In this document: positions 1 through 8,418 of the stretch, piece by piece
How the letters are laid out: every line of letters starts with the position of its first letter
Numbering within the stretch: the first letter of the stretch is position 1
Assembly: GCA_905199135.1 (NCBI GenBank)
Contig: CAJKFC010000033.1
Span: 1 to 17,325, forward strand
Reading direction: 5' to 3'
Length of the DNA: 17,325 bases
Origin: an uncultured Eubacteriales bacterium
Lineage (GTDB): Bacteria > Bacillota > Clostridia > Oscillospirales > Butyricicoccaceae
Position numbers and translations under genes: made by a program
The notes under the pieces: generated by a model
The model's input: the letters and a program-made list of their open reading frames with translations, nothing else
The model's database searches: none
What the model was told of the DNA's origin: nothing

Positions 1-50
1 GGGCGTGAGTATTGAATATCCGGGGTCTCCGCACGCATGGCGGGCGGGGT

Positions 51-88
51 AAAAAAAACAAAAGCCGAGGGGAAACCCTCGGCTTTTT
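51..88 (-). terminator. Intrinsic terminator of the opp operon
   Basis: A 12-base-pair stem (AAAAGCCGAGGG at 60-71 pairs with CCCTCGGCTTTT at 76-87) has a four-base loop. Read on the minus strand it is followed by TTTTG and then eight T. It lies just after the stop codon of the peptide-binding lipoprotein, so it closes the five-gene transporter operon. The T-run on the plus side is shorter, so it may also work weakly in the other direction. Bases 1-50 hold nothing I can identify. Confidence 0.92.
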
Positions 89-96
89 ATCGTGTC

Positions 97-1767
97 TTAG
101 TTGACTGTCATGCCGGCAAAGTAAGGTGAGCCTGTTGTTGTTGTCCAGAGACCTTCGAGGTTGGACTGCTGAAGCACTACGGGGATCTGAGTCAGAAGGG
201 GTATGACATATGCCTGCTCCTCTACGAGGTAATCCTCAATCTTGTGGAGCTGAGCGTTGTACTCATCGGGATCCGTCATGTTGTAGGCGGCGGCAACCAT
301 CTCGTCATAGACGGGATCTGTTATTGCCTGGCAGCCGTCGATCTGAGATGTTGTCCTGAACAGCTTGAAGTAGGAAAGGGCGTTGGATGTGTTGTTTGCG
401 TATCTGCAAGCCTCAAACTCGCCGTTGTCGACATAGTCGTAGAATACGCCGCCCTCAACCGATGCGAGGTTGACCTTTACATATATCTGAGACCACATCT
501 GCTGGAGCATCTGGGCAACATCTGCGTGGAACTGGCTGTTGGAGTAGAGATAATCAAACTCGAGGGGATTGCTCTCGGAATAACCTGCTGCCTCCATGAG
601 CTTTTTGGCTTCTTCGAGATTGTAGAGATCATACTGCTTTTCCTCTCTGAAGTCGCCGTCTGCGCCTGCGATACCGTAGGGGATAAAGCCTGTCAGCGGT
701 ACATTGAATCCGCCGCCGCCGAGAACCTCAACGAGAAGGTCTCTGTCGATGGCCATTGTGAGGGCCTTTCTTACATTTACATCCTTGAAAGCTTCAACTG
801 TGCACTTGGGACCGCCGTTGAGAAGCACGAAGTAGTTGGAGCAGTATTTCTCTGCCTTATAGAGGTTGTCGGCGTACTGCTCGTTTTCGGCTGTCTCGGA
901 GGGTACGCTGAGTGCTACATCGATTTCCCCTGCCTTGAAAGCGTTGAGCTGAGCTGTCTGGTCGGGCATTACGACGAATGTGATCTTATCCATTGTGACG
1001 CTGTCTGCGTTCCAGTACTTTTCATTCTTTACATATACAGCTTCTTCTTCAGGCTTGATGGACTCGAGAACCATCGGGCCGAGGCAGGGATATGTGCCGT
1101 TTATAGACCAGGAGCTGTCGTGCTCGGGAGCAAAGTCGGGTCTTACGGGGCCCATGTTGTTGCTGGCGAGAAGGTCAGCGAAGTAGGGGCAGGGAGAGTT
1201 GAGTGTGATTTCGAATGTGAGATCGTCGATGACCTTTACGCCGACATTTTCCATATCGGCAACATCCATTGAGGCGTCTGCTGCTTCCTGTGCGCCGACG
1301 ACAAAGGTTGTCAGGTCGTTCTTGGCGTATGCGTTGTCGGGGCCGTAGCCTATTGTCCTCTTGATGCCGTATACAAAGTGCTCGGCTGTGAGGGGCTCGC
1401 CGTCGGACCATACGATGCCGTCCTTGATCTTCATTGTGTATGTGAGACCGTCGGAGGAAACAGTGTGGCTTTCGCCCAGCTCATACTCATATTCGCCGTT
1501 GGCGTTTGCCTTCATAAAGTTTGCGCCTGTGTTGAAGTATACTGCCGACATGGCTGTTGTGCTCATGAGGGCGGGGTCAAGTGTTGCGAAGGTTGAGTTG
1601 ATGGCGACTGTCAGCTCCTGAGCTGCGTCACCGCCTGCCGTTGTATCGGCGGAAGAATCCGACGATGTGCCTGCCGTTGTCTCTGTCTCTGTGTTGGAGC
1701 AGCCCGACAGGACGAAAAGTGATGTCATGCATATTATAAGCATCCATGCGATAAATGACTTTTTCAT
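97..1767 (-). CDS. oppA: Oligopeptide ABC transporter, substrate-binding lipoprotein (SBP family 5)
   Basis: 556 residues, a normal length for DppA/OppA-type binding proteins of SBP_bac_5 (family 5). The N-terminus is a lipoprotein signal: basic start, hydrophobic stretch at about 5-19 and lipobox LSGC with the lipidated Cys at 23. A Ser/Thr-rich linker follows (about 24-46), which tethers the domain to the outer membrane face. Typical family features include an early LDPAL segment, the WSDGEPLTAEHFVYGIKRT region and a conserved VRKALTMAIDR region. The role is capture of extracellular peptides and delivery to the permeases encoded upstream. The start follows an AGGAG site with a 9-base spacer, 25 bases after the ATPase F gene. 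It is the last gene of the operon and directly precedes the terminator. Exact ligand (di- or oligopeptide) cannot be told from sequence; nickel or other ligands are less likely given the neighbouring peptidase. Confidence 0.93.
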   Translation of the reverse strand: MKKSFIAWMLIICMTSLFVLSGCSNTETETTAGTSSDSSADTTAGGDAAQELTVAINSTFATLDPALMSTTAMSAVYFNTGANFMKANANGEYEYELGESHTVSSDGLTYTMKIKDGIVWSDGEPLTAEHFVYGIKRTIGYGPDNAYAKNDLTTFVVGAQEAADASMDVADMENVGVKVIDDLTFEITLNSPCPYFADLLASNNMGPVRPDFAPEHDSSWSINGTYPCLGPMVLESIKPEEEAVYVKNEKYWNADSVTMDKITFVVMPDQTAQLNAFKAGEIDVALSVPSETAENEQYADNLYKAEKYCSNYFVLLNGGPKCTVEAFKDVNVRKALTMAIDRDLLVEVLGGGGFNVPLTGFIPYGIAGADGDFREEKQYDLYNLEEAKKLMEAAGYSESNPLEFDYLYSNSQFHADVAQMLQQMWSQIYVKVNLASVEGGVFYDYVDNGEFEACRYANNTSNALSYFKLFRTTSQIDGCQAITDPVYDEMVAAAYNMTDPDEYNAQLHKIEDYLVEEQAYVIPLLTQIPVVLQQSNLEGLWTTTTGSPYFAGMTVN

Positions 1768-1791
1768 ATTTTCTTTCTCCTAAATGCAAGG

Positions 1792-2760
1792 TTATTTGTA
1801 AAGGTGACACGCCACAAGGGAATCGCCTACATTTTTCAGCATCGGTTTTTCCTCGGCGCATATCTTCATAGCCTCGGGACATCTGGTTCTGAAGGGGCAG
1901 CCCGTTGGGATATTGAGGGGAGTAGGTATCTCGCCGTCAAGCTGCATGGGCTTCCTGTTCTTCATTTTCCGGGGATCGGGTATCGGTATTGCCGAAAGCA
2001 GGGCTTTCGTGTAGGGGTGCTTGGGACTCCTATAGAGCTCGCCGCTCTCCCCTATCTCCACAAGGCTTCCCAAATACATGGCGCCTATTCTGTCGGAGAT
2101 GTGCTTTACCGCTCCCAGGTCGTGAGCTATAAAGAGATAAGAGATTTTTCTCTCATCCTGGATTTTTTCCAGAAGATTTATAATCTGTGCCTGTATCGAC
2201 ACATCGAGAGCCGAAATCGGCTCGTCGCACACGATGAACTTGGGGTTTAAAGCCAGGGTTCTCGCTATCGAGATACGCTGTCTCTGTCCGCCCGAAAACT
2301 CGTGAGGATATCTTCGGATGTGGTCGGGTTTAAGCCCGACCGTCTCCAAAAGCTCGCTGACTTTTTCAATTTTTTCCTTTTCGGTGCCGATCGAATGTAT
2401 ATCCATCGGCTCTTTTATTATCTCACCCACCGTCATGCGGGCGTTGAGTGACGCGTAAGGGTCCTGGAATATCATCTGGGCGTCTTTTCTGAAATCCTTG
2501 AGCTCTTTGCCCTTGAGATTTACTATGTCCTTGCCCATGAACTCTATTCTGCCGGCAGTCGGCTCGTATATCTTTACTATCGTACGGCCCAGTGTGCTCT
2601 TTCCGCAGCCCGACTCGCCTACAAGGCCGAAGGTCTCGTTGACCCCCACCTCAAAGGACACATCGTTGACGGCTTTTACCGTCTGATGCTTTGCGAAGAG
2701 TCCGCCGCCGACGGAGAAATATGTCTTGAGCCTTTCGACTTTAAGTATGGGATTTTCCAT
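1792..2760 (-). CDS. oppF: Oligopeptide ABC transporter ATP-binding protein F
   Basis: 322 residues. Visible ATPase motifs: Walker A GESGCGKST (48-56), Q-loop Gln99, signature FSGGQ (155-159), Walker B FIVCDE (175-180) and H-loop His213. The C-terminal oligopeptide-transporter extension holds four cysteines (288, 294, 301, 318) in the GCPFRTRC context. In related OppD/DppD-type ATPases such a Cys set binds a [4Fe-4S] cluster; here that is an inference. It pairs with the D subunit to power the permease dimer at the inner membrane face. The ATG follows the stop codon of the D gene directly, and its GGGGAG ribosome site lies inside the D coding end, which indicates translational coupling. Assignment as F rather than D rests on operon order and on the second-ATPase type N-terminus (KTYFSVGGG). 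Confidence 0.94.
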   Translation of the reverse strand: MENPILKVERLKTYFSVGGGLFAKHQTVKAVNDVSFEVGVNETFGLVGESGCGKSTLGRTIVKIYEPTAGRIEFMGKDIVNLKGKELKDFRKDAQMIFQDPYASLNARMTVGEIIKEPMDIHSIGTEKEKIEKVSELLETVGLKPDHIRRYPHEFSGGQRQRISIARTLALNPKFIVCDEPISALDVSIQAQIINLLEKIQDERKISYLFIAHDLGAVKHISDRIGAMYLGSLVEIGESGELYRSPKHPYTKALLSAIPIPDPRKMKNRKPMQLDGEIPTPLNIPTGCPFRTRCPEAMKICAEEKPMLKNVGDSLVACHLYK

Positions 2761-3753
2761 TTATATCTCCCCTTTCTGCAAAAGCCAGCAGCGTGCCTCG
2801 TGGGTTTCTGAAAGCTTTTTCTTTTCGGGCATATACAGCTTGCATACCTTCATGGCGTTTTCGCATCTGTCCACAAAGGGGCAGCCCTTGGGGGGAGCGA
2901 TGAGGTCGGGAGGCGAGCCCGGTATGGGTCTCAGTTCCTTCTCTTCCTCGGGGTTGTTTACGCAGCCCAAAAGTCCCTTTGTATAGGGGTGAACTCCCTC
3001 GTAGAAGATTTCATCGGCAGTGCCGCTTTCCACTATCTTGCCGCCGTACATTATATATATCCTGTTGCAGGCGCTTGCCACAACTCCCAGATCGTGGGTG
3101 ATGAGTATAACGCCGGAGTTTATCTGCTCTTTGAGATTTTTGATAAGCTCTATTATCTTGGCCTGTATCGTAACATCGAGAGCCGTCGTCGGCTCGTCGG
3201 CGATTATCAGCTTGGGTGTGCAGGCGAGGGCGATGGCGATTATTACACGCTGTCTCATGCCGCCCGAAAGCTGATGGGGATACTGCTTGAGCCTTTCTTC
3301 GGGAGAGGGGATTCCCACCTGGGTGAGAAGCTCCACAGCCTTCTGATGAAGCTCTGCCTTTGTCATTTTCCTGTGGTTTTTAAGGGGCTCAACCAGCTGT
3401 TTTTCGATACTCAGCACGGGATTTAAGAAGGACATGGGATCCTGGAATATCATGGAGATTGTGTTGCCCCTTATGCTCTCCATGTATTTTTCGTATTCTT
3501 TTTCGCTGCCCTCAAACTTTATGGGGCTTATCTCCTTGCCGTCAAAGACGATGGAGCCGTCCTCTATGAAGCCGTTCTGGTTGAGAAGACCCATCACCGA
3601 ATACATCGACTGGCTCTTGCCCGAGCCCGACTCTCCGACGATGCCGACTATCTCACCGGTATCGACCTCAATGTCTATGCCTCGCACCGCCTGTACCTTG
3701 CCCTGCTCGGACTTAAAGCTGGTGACGAGATTTTTTATTTCAAGCAAACTCAT
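2761..3753 (-). CDS. oppD: Oligopeptide ABC transporter ATP-binding protein D
   Basis: 330 residues. Walker A GESGSGKS (40-47), Q-loop Gln104, signature LSGGM (162-166), Walker B LIIADE (182-187) and H-loop His220 are all intact. The C-terminal extension has cysteines 291, 297, 304 and 322 in the same spacing type as the F protein, consistent with the iron-sulfur site known in some OppD proteins. It is the partner ATPase of the heterodimer that drives peptide import. The ATG has a GGAG site 6 bases upstream, and the G of the preceding permease stop codon (TAG) is its first base, so the genes are tightly coupled. Nothing is missing or truncated. Confidence 0.94.
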   Translation of the reverse strand: MSLLEIKNLVTSFKSEQGKVQAVRGIDIEVDTGEIVGIVGESGSGKSQSMYSVMGLLNQNGFIEDGSIVFDGKEISPIKFEGSEKEYEKYMESIRGNTISMIFQDPMSFLNPVLSIEKQLVEPLKNHRKMTKAELHQKAVELLTQVGIPSPEERLKQYPHQLSGGMRQRVIIAIALACTPKLIIADEPTTALDVTIQAKIIELIKNLKEQINSGVILITHDLGVVASACNRIYIMYGGKIVESGTADEIFYEGVHPYTKGLLGCVNNPEEEKELRPIPGSPPDLIAPPKGCPFVDRCENAMKVCKLYMPEKKKLSETHEARCWLLQKGEI

Positions 3754-3762
3754 ATGAAACTC

Positions 3763-4683
3763 CTATTTCTTTTTGGGATCGAAGGCGTCGCTCACGCCGT
3801 CGCCTATGAAGTTAAGGGACAGCATTGTGAGGCAGATGGACATGACCGGCCAGATTATCTGAATGGGGGTGCTCTCTATAAGGCTTCGTGCCTCGTTGGC
3901 AAGTGTACCCCAGCTGGCTGCGGGAGCCGAGATGCCGATACCTACGAAGCTCAAGAAAGCCTCTGTAAATATGGCCGACGGCACGAGAAGTGTTACATTG
4001 ACTATGATTGATCCCATGCAGTTTATTATAAGGTGTTTAAAGAGTATCCTCAGCTTGGAGGCGCCCAGCACATAGGCGGCAAGGGCGAACTCCTGCTCTT
4101 TGAGGGAGAGCACCTGGGCTCTTACGAGCCTTGCCATGCCTATCCACGATGTCAGGCATATTCCGATGAGTATCGAGCCCACATTGGAGCCGAATATCAG
4201 CATTATGAGGATTACTATGAGAAGATTGGGTATGGCATAGAGGATATCGACGATTCGCATCATTATCATGTCGAGCTTGCCGCCGATGTAGCCTGCAAAG
4301 CCGCCGTAGACGACGCCGATGACCAGGCAGATGAAAGCCGAGGAAAAGCCGATTGCCAGGGATATTCTCGCGCCGTACATTACTCGGACGAAGATGTCAC
4401 GGCCGAACTTGTCGGTGCCCATGGGGTGGGAAAGGCTCGGCATGGTGTTTAATGCTGTAAGGTCCATTCCGTCGTACTCATAGGGTGAGAAGATGGGGAC
4501 GGCTATTGCCAGAATGACCATTACCGCCAGGAAAGCAAGTCCTATAAGGGCCAGCTTGTTCTGTTTGAAACGGAGCCATGCGTCCTTCATGTATGTCTTG
4601 GGCTCTGCCGCTATAAACTCGCTGTTTTTTTCGTTTTCGGGCAGAGGCTCGAAAAGGTCTTTTGTAAGTTTTATCTCTTCCAT
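3763..4683 (-). CDS. oppC: Oligopeptide ABC transporter permease C
   Basis: 306 residues. An N-terminal cytoplasmic segment and first membrane helix (about 46-66) are followed by the conserved HPMGTDKFGRDIFVRV loop and a binding-protein-dependent transport domain with several helices. The EAA coupling loop can be seen as EQEFALAAYVLGAS followed by RILFKHLI, the contact site for the ATPases. The C-terminus reaches the family-typical NFIGDGVSDAFDPK ending. With permease B it forms the membrane channel. The ATG follows an AGGAG site and lies 14 bases after the B stop codon. Confidence 0.94.
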   Translation of the reverse strand: MEEIKLTKDLFEPLPENEKNSEFIAAEPKTYMKDAWLRFKQNKLALIGLAFLAVMVILAIAVPIFSPYEYDGMDLTALNTMPSLSHPMGTDKFGRDIFVRVMYGARISLAIGFSSAFICLVIGVVYGGFAGYIGGKLDMIMMRIVDILYAIPNLLIVILIMLIFGSNVGSILIGICLTSWIGMARLVRAQVLSLKEQEFALAAYVLGASKLRILFKHLIINCMGSIIVNVTLLVPSAIFTEAFLSFVGIGISAPAASWGTLANEARSLIESTPIQIIWPVMSICLTMLSLNFIGDGVSDAFDPKKK

Positions 4684-4697
4684 TTTTTGCTCCTGAA

Positions 4698-5630
4698 TCA
4701 GACGGATTTTTTGCTGAGCTTGACTCTCGGGTCGATGGCGGCCACGAGAAGGTCGGTCAGAATGTTGGCTATTATTATAAAGGAACCGAAGATGATGGTC
4801 AGAGCCATTATCATGGTGTAGTCACGGTTGGATACGCTGTTTACGAACTCGGCGCCGATGCCGGGAATCGAGAAGAGGTTTTCGATGACGAAGGAGCCTG
4901 TGATGAGGAAGGCAAGCAACGGGCCTGCGTAGGTGACTACCGGGATGAGGCAGTTTTTAAGGCCGTGCTTTACGATTATCTTTATCATCGGTGTGCCCTT
5001 GGATTTTGCTAAAACGATGTAATCCTGCTTCATGACCTCCTTCATGCTGGAACGCACGAGACGGGAGACCATCGATATGGGGTAAAGAGCCAGGGAGAAT
5101 GCGGGGAGTATGTAGTGGAGGGGGCCTTTGAGGCCGATTATCGGCAGCCAGCCCAGCACCACGCCGAAGACTATCATCAGCATGAGGGCGTAGAGGAAGC
5201 TGGGAACGCTGACGCCTATGGTCGCAAGGAACATGACAGCGCTTTCGACCCATTTATGCTTTGTGAAGGCGGCCACTATGCCGAGGGTTATGCCCACTGC
5301 CATGGCGAACACGAAAGCCACGGCGCCCACCTTCATGGTGGCGGGAAGGCATCTGCCGATTATCGTCATGACGGGAGTACCCTTTCTCGTCATGGACTCG
5401 CCGAAATCGCCTGTGGCGGCGTTTTTGATGTATATGGCGAACTGCTCGGGTATCGATTTATCGAGATTGTACTGGGACAAAAGCTTTTCTCTCACCTCGG
5501 GAGAGAGCTGAGCCAGCTCGCCGCCGAAGGGGGAACCGGGGATTATCTTCATGAGGAAGAAGGTTATTGTGGCCAGCACCAAAAGTGTTATGACGCCGAT
5601 TATAAGTCTTTTTGCGGTATATTTGAGCAC
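4698..5630 (-). CDS. oppB: Oligopeptide ABC transporter permease B (GTG start)
   Basis: 310 residues when started at the GTG at 5630. The frame stays open to a TTG at 5645, but that codon overlaps the GGAGG site (5639-5643), whereas the GTG lies 8 bases after it and gives the family-typical start MLKYTAKRLI. Features are a first helix at about 8-30, the conserved LDKSIPEQFAIY and GDFGESMTRKGTPV segments of DppB/OppB proteins, several further helices, and an EAA loop (MKQDYIVLAKSKGT, then IVKHGLKN). It is the first gene of the operon. A TTGACA/TATTAT promoter lies just upstream. It forms the translocation pore with permease C. Confidence 0.94.
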   Translation of the reverse strand: MLKYTAKRLIIGVITLLVLATITFFLMKIIPGSPFGGELAQLSPEVREKLLSQYNLDKSIPEQFAIYIKNAATGDFGESMTRKGTPVMTIIGRCLPATMKVGAVAFVFAMAVGITLGIVAAFTKHKWVESAVMFLATIGVSVPSFLYALMLMIVFGVVLGWLPIIGLKGPLHYILPAFSLALYPISMVSRLVRSSMKEVMKQDYIVLAKSKGTPMIKIIVKHGLKNCLIPVVTYAGPLLAFLITGSFVIENLFSIPGIGAEFVNSVSNRDYTMIMALTIIFGSFIIIANILTDLLVAAIDPRVKLSKKSV

Positions 5631-5693
5631 GAGGGCTACCTCCAAAATGTTTTTGAATATTTATGCACCGTAGTGATTAAAAACTGTATTATT

Positions 5694-5722
5694 ATAATAT
5701 AGCATAGAGGGCGATTTGTCAA
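5694..5722 (-). promoter_or_regulatory. Sigma-A-type promoter of the opp operon
   Basis: On the minus strand a perfect TTGACA (5722-5717) is followed after 17 bases by TATTAT (5699-5694). Expected transcription start is near 5687, giving a leader of about 57 bases before the GTG. An overlapping TATAAT (5696-5691) also exists, but its spacing of 20 bases is poor. I saw no clear operator or riboswitch in the leader. Confidence 0.8.
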
Positions 5723-5780
5723 TAGTTTTCTGTATAAATATTCACAGCACTGATTAAAAACGGCATTGTGTACAAACACC

Positions 5781-5809
5781 TTGCACTTTTCGTCTGTCTG
5801 TGGTACAAT
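5781..5809 (+). promoter_or_regulatory. Sigma-A-type promoter of the peptidase operon
   Basis: TTGCAC (5781-5786) and TACAAT (5804-5809) are separated by 17 bases. The expected start near 5816 leaves a leader of about 113 bases that holds two hairpins. The promoter diverges from the opp promoter; the two -35 boxes are about 58 bases apart, close enough for one regulator to act on both. Confidence 0.78.
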
Positions 5810-5823
5810 TTGTATAAAAGATA

Positions 5824-5891
5824 GGGCGGCAGGAACGAATATATATACCGCCGCCCCGCATAAAACCGCCGATTTTACGGCCTTTTTATGC
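5824..5891 (+). promoter_or_regulatory. Structured 5' leader with two hairpins, possible attenuator
   Basis: The leader contains GGGCGGC (5824-5830) pairing with GCCGCCC (5850-5856). Right after it is a second hairpin, 5858-5891: GCATAAAA pairs with the matching T-rich arm ending at 5891, then a 2x2 internal loop, then GCCG/CGGC around a six-base ATTTTA loop. The inner stem runs into CCTTTTT, which looks like a weak terminator. The ribosome site GGAGG at 5917-5921 lies outside both hairpins. Regulation by attenuation is an inference; the structures are seen directly. Confidence 0.45.
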
Positions 5892-5928
5892 AGTTTCTCA
5901 TAAAAATACAATAAACGGAGGTATATCT

Positions 5929-7860
5929 ATGCAGCCAATTTTAAAAGAGGACCTACTGTCCTACCGCTTTATTTCGGCACTCACCGTCTCCCCCTTTGAA
6001 AACAGGGCGGTTTTCACCGTCTCGGTGTGCGACACCCCCAAAAACGGCTATAAAAAGCAGCTCTATTCGGTAAATCTTGAAGATGATTCGGTGACAAAGC
6101 TCAAAAACGGCACGGGCTACACCTCCTTTGCCTTTGAAAAAGAGGGTGTCCTGCTTTTGGGCAAAAAGAGCGACAAGCCCTATTCATCGTCATTTGAATA
6201 TCTCGACATGAATACAGGCGAAAAGACCGCCGCCTTCACCCTGCCCTACCCTGTCCTGTCGGTGACAAAAATATCGGGCGATCTCTATCTCGTAAAGGCA
6301 GACATCGACACCTACCGCCCCGAAAACGAGGCCGACATACCCGAGGACGACGAGGACTACATAAAGATCACCGAGCTGCCCTTCTGGGACAACGGCATCG
6401 GCTACATAAGCGGCAAGCGCGCCTCCCTCTTTGTCTACGACAAGGCCAAAAACGAGAGCACACCCATAACAGGCAAGCTCTTTAACACAAACCGCACCGA
6501 AATCGCCGAATGCGGTAAAGCCGTTTACTTTACAGGCGTTGAGTACACCGAGAAAAAGCACAACAAGTCGGGTCTCTACCGCTACGATATTGCGAGCGGC
6601 AAAACCGAGGAAATTATCCCCCAGGGCGAGGTCAGAATCGGCAACATCAAGTATGTGAACGGCCGTCTCTTTGTCTCGGCCTGCTACATCGGAAAGCTGG
6701 GCAACATGGAGAAGGACAGCTGGTATGTTCTGGAAAATAATCAGCTCAAAAAGATCCTTGCAAACGACTTCACCATAGGCTGCAACATCGCCACCGACTG
6801 CCGCTACGGCTCCTCCTCCTCTCTCGCCGAGTACGGCGGAAAACTGCTCTATCTCACCACCGAGGTAAAGCACTGCCTGCCCAATCTTCTCGACGAAAAG
6901 GGCGAGCTGACAAGACCCTTCATGTTTGACGGCGCCATCGACGGCATCGCCGCAAAGGGCGAAAAGATCCTGTTCTCCGCCATGAAAAAGGGCAAGCTCC
7001 AGGAGGTCTATATCTTTGACGGCAAGAAGGTCTCCCAGCTTACAAGGCTCAACGGCATGAATCTCTCGGGCAAATATGTGGGCGACACCGAATACTGCCC
7101 CTTTGTAAACTCCCAGGGCACGAGAATCGACGGCTGGGTCATAAAGCCCATCGACTTTGACGAAAACAAGAAATACCCCGCCCTCCTCTCGATGCACGGC
7201 GGTCCCTGCGTGGCATGGGGCGAGATATTCGTCCACGAGATGCAGATGCTGGCAGGACAGGGATACTTTGTATTTTTATGCAACCCCAGAGGCGCCGACG
7301 GCCGGGGCGCTGTCTTTGCCGATCTGAGAAACAAATACGGCACGGTGGACTTTGACGACTTCATGGAGTTCACAGACCATGTCTGCAAGTCTTATCCCCA
7401 GATCGACGACAAGAAGCTGGGCGTTTTGGGCGGCTCCTACGGCGGATACATGACCAACTGGATCATCGGCAACACCGACCGCTTTGCCGCAGCCGTCTCC
7501 CAGCGCTCCTTCTGCAACACCATAAGCGATTTCGGCAACTCCTGCATAGGCTATTCCTTCGACGCCGAGCAGTTTGCCGCAACACCGTGGACGGGCATCG
7601 ACAGGCTGTGGGATCACTCCCCCCTGAAATACGCCCCCAATGTCAAGACTCCCACCCTCTTTATCCACTCCATCGAGGACTACAACTGCCCCCTGTCTCA
7701 GGGCTTTGAGATGTTCTCCGGTCTCAAATACCACGGAGTGACCTCGGAAATGGTGCTCTTTAAGGGCGAAAACCACGAGCTTTCCCGTTCGGGCAAGCCC
7801 AAGCACCGCATGAGAAGACTTGCCGAAATATCCCGCTGGATGGAAAAATATCTCAAATAG
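5929..7860 (+). CDS. S9 family peptidase (prolyl oligopeptidase/acylaminoacyl-peptidase type)
   Basis: 643 residues, normal for S9C-like enzymes. The N-terminal two thirds (about 1-390) are beta-rich with repeated short blade-like segments, the propeller that limits access to small peptides. The C-terminal alpha/beta-hydrolase domain has an LSMHGGP oxyanion segment, a GGSYGG nucleophile elbow with Ser503, Asp584 in HSIEDYNCP and His616 in KGENHE, so a complete catalytic triad. No signal peptide is present, so it should act in the cytoplasm on short peptides, which fits the divergent peptide importer. The ATG at 5929 has GGAGG 7 bases upstream. The stop codon overlaps the AGGAGG of the next gene, which shows an operon. 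Substrate specificity (dipeptidyl, acylaminoacyl or prolyl) cannot be decided from the sequence. Confidence 0.93.
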   Translation: MQPILKEDLLSYRFISALTVSPFENRAVFTVSVCDTPKNGYKKQLYSVNLEDDSVTKLKNGTGYTSFAFEKEGVLLLGKKSDKPYSSSFEYLDMNTGEKTAAFTLPYPVLSVTKISGDLYLVKADIDTYRPENEADIPEDDEDYIKITELPFWDNGIGYISGKRASLFVYDKAKNESTPITGKLFNTNRTEIAECGKAVYFTGVEYTEKKHNKSGLYRYDIASGKTEEIIPQGEVRIGNIKYVNGRLFVSACYIGKLGNMEKDSWYVLENNQLKKILANDFTIGCNIATDCRYGSSSSLAEYGGKLLYLTTEVKHCLPNLLDEKGELTRPFMFDGAIDGIAAKGEKILFSAMKKGKLQEVYIFDGKKVSQLTRLNGMNLSGKYVGDTEYCPFVNSQGTRIDGWVIKPIDFDENKKYPALLSMHGGPCVAWGEIFVHEMQMLAGQGYFVFLCNPRGADGRGAVFADLRNKYGTVDFDDFMEFTDHVCKSYPQIDDKKLGVLGGSYGGYMTNWIIGNTDRFAAAVSQRSFCNTISDFGNSCIGYSFDAEQFAATPWTGIDRLWDHSPLKYAPNVKTPTLFIHSIEDYNCPLSQGFEMFSGLKYHGVTSEMVLFKGENHELSRSGKPKHRMRRLAEISRWMEKYLK

Positions 7861-7872
7861 GAGGTTTTTGCC

Positions 7873-8379
7873 GTGACGGTCAAAGAGGCTATCGAAAAGA
7901 GAAGAAGCATAAGGAAATATCAGAGCCGTGACATAGAGCCTGAGGTTTTGAATGAGGTCCTCATGGCAGGCGTAAAGGCTCCGTCGGCGAAAAATCTTCA
8001 GAACTGGAAGTTTATCGCCGTCACCGACAAGTCCCTCATGGGCGAAATGCAGAAAGCCTGTCTCGGTCAGGCCTGCATGGGCAGCGCACCTGCCGCCATA
8101 GCGGTGTGCGCCACAGAGGAGACCTTTATGAACTGCAAGCAGTCGAGGGCCACGGTGGACTGCTCCATCGCCCTGTCATTTATGATGCTGAGAGCCACAG
8201 AGCTGGGTCTCGGCACTGTATGGCTCGGCGCCTTTGACGCAGGTGAAGTCAAAAAGGTATTGAGTCTCCCGGAAAATTACATTCCCATAGCCGTCACCCC
8301 CATCGGCTACCCCGATGAGGAGCCCGAAGCCAGACCGAGGAAGGATTTTTCCGAAGTGGTGCTCTTCAACAGACAGTAA
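7873..8379 (+). CDS. Nitroreductase family protein (FMN-dependent)
   Basis: 168 residues, short-type nitroreductase. The N-terminus has the FMN phosphate-binding signature EKRRSIRKYQ (8-17). Further family features are VKAPSAKNLQNWKF, the ELGLGTVWLGAF segment near 113-123 and the IPIAVTPIGYPDE segment close to the C-terminus. Enzymes of this fold use NAD(P)H to reduce nitro compounds, quinones, flavins or enones; which one applies here is unknown. It starts with GTG at 7873, supported by AGGAGG at 7859-7864, which overlaps the peptidase stop. Second and last gene of the operon, closed by the terminator at 8392-8418. Why a flavin reductase is coupled to a peptidase is not evident. Confidence 0.9.
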   Translation: MTVKEAIEKRRSIRKYQSRDIEPEVLNEVLMAGVKAPSAKNLQNWKFIAVTDKSLMGEMQKACLGQACMGSAPAAIAVCATEETFMNCKQSRATVDCSIALSFMMLRATELGLGTVWLGAFDAGEVKKVLSLPENYIPIAVTPIGYPDEEPEARPRKDFSEVVLFNRQ

Positions 8380-8391
8380 GTCAAAGACAAA

Positions 8392-8418
8392 ACGGAGCGG
8401 TTCCCCGCTCCGTTTTTT
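8392..8418 (+). terminator. Intrinsic terminator of the peptidase-nitroreductase operon
   Basis: ACGGAGCGG (8392-8400) pairs with CCGCTCCGT (8405-8413) around a TTCC loop and is followed by six T. It lies 13 bases after the nitroreductase stop codon. Confidence 0.93.

Noticed and set aside
244..1272. Long plus-strand open frame over the binding-protein gene
   Set aside because: It is antisense to a clear family 5 binding protein, lacks a ribosome site, and its product is a low-quality Cys/Val/Leu-rich sequence typical of antisense frames.
6190..7236. Long minus-strand open frame within the peptidase gene
   Set aside because: The plus strand encodes an intact S9 peptidase; the antisense product has no recognisable domain.
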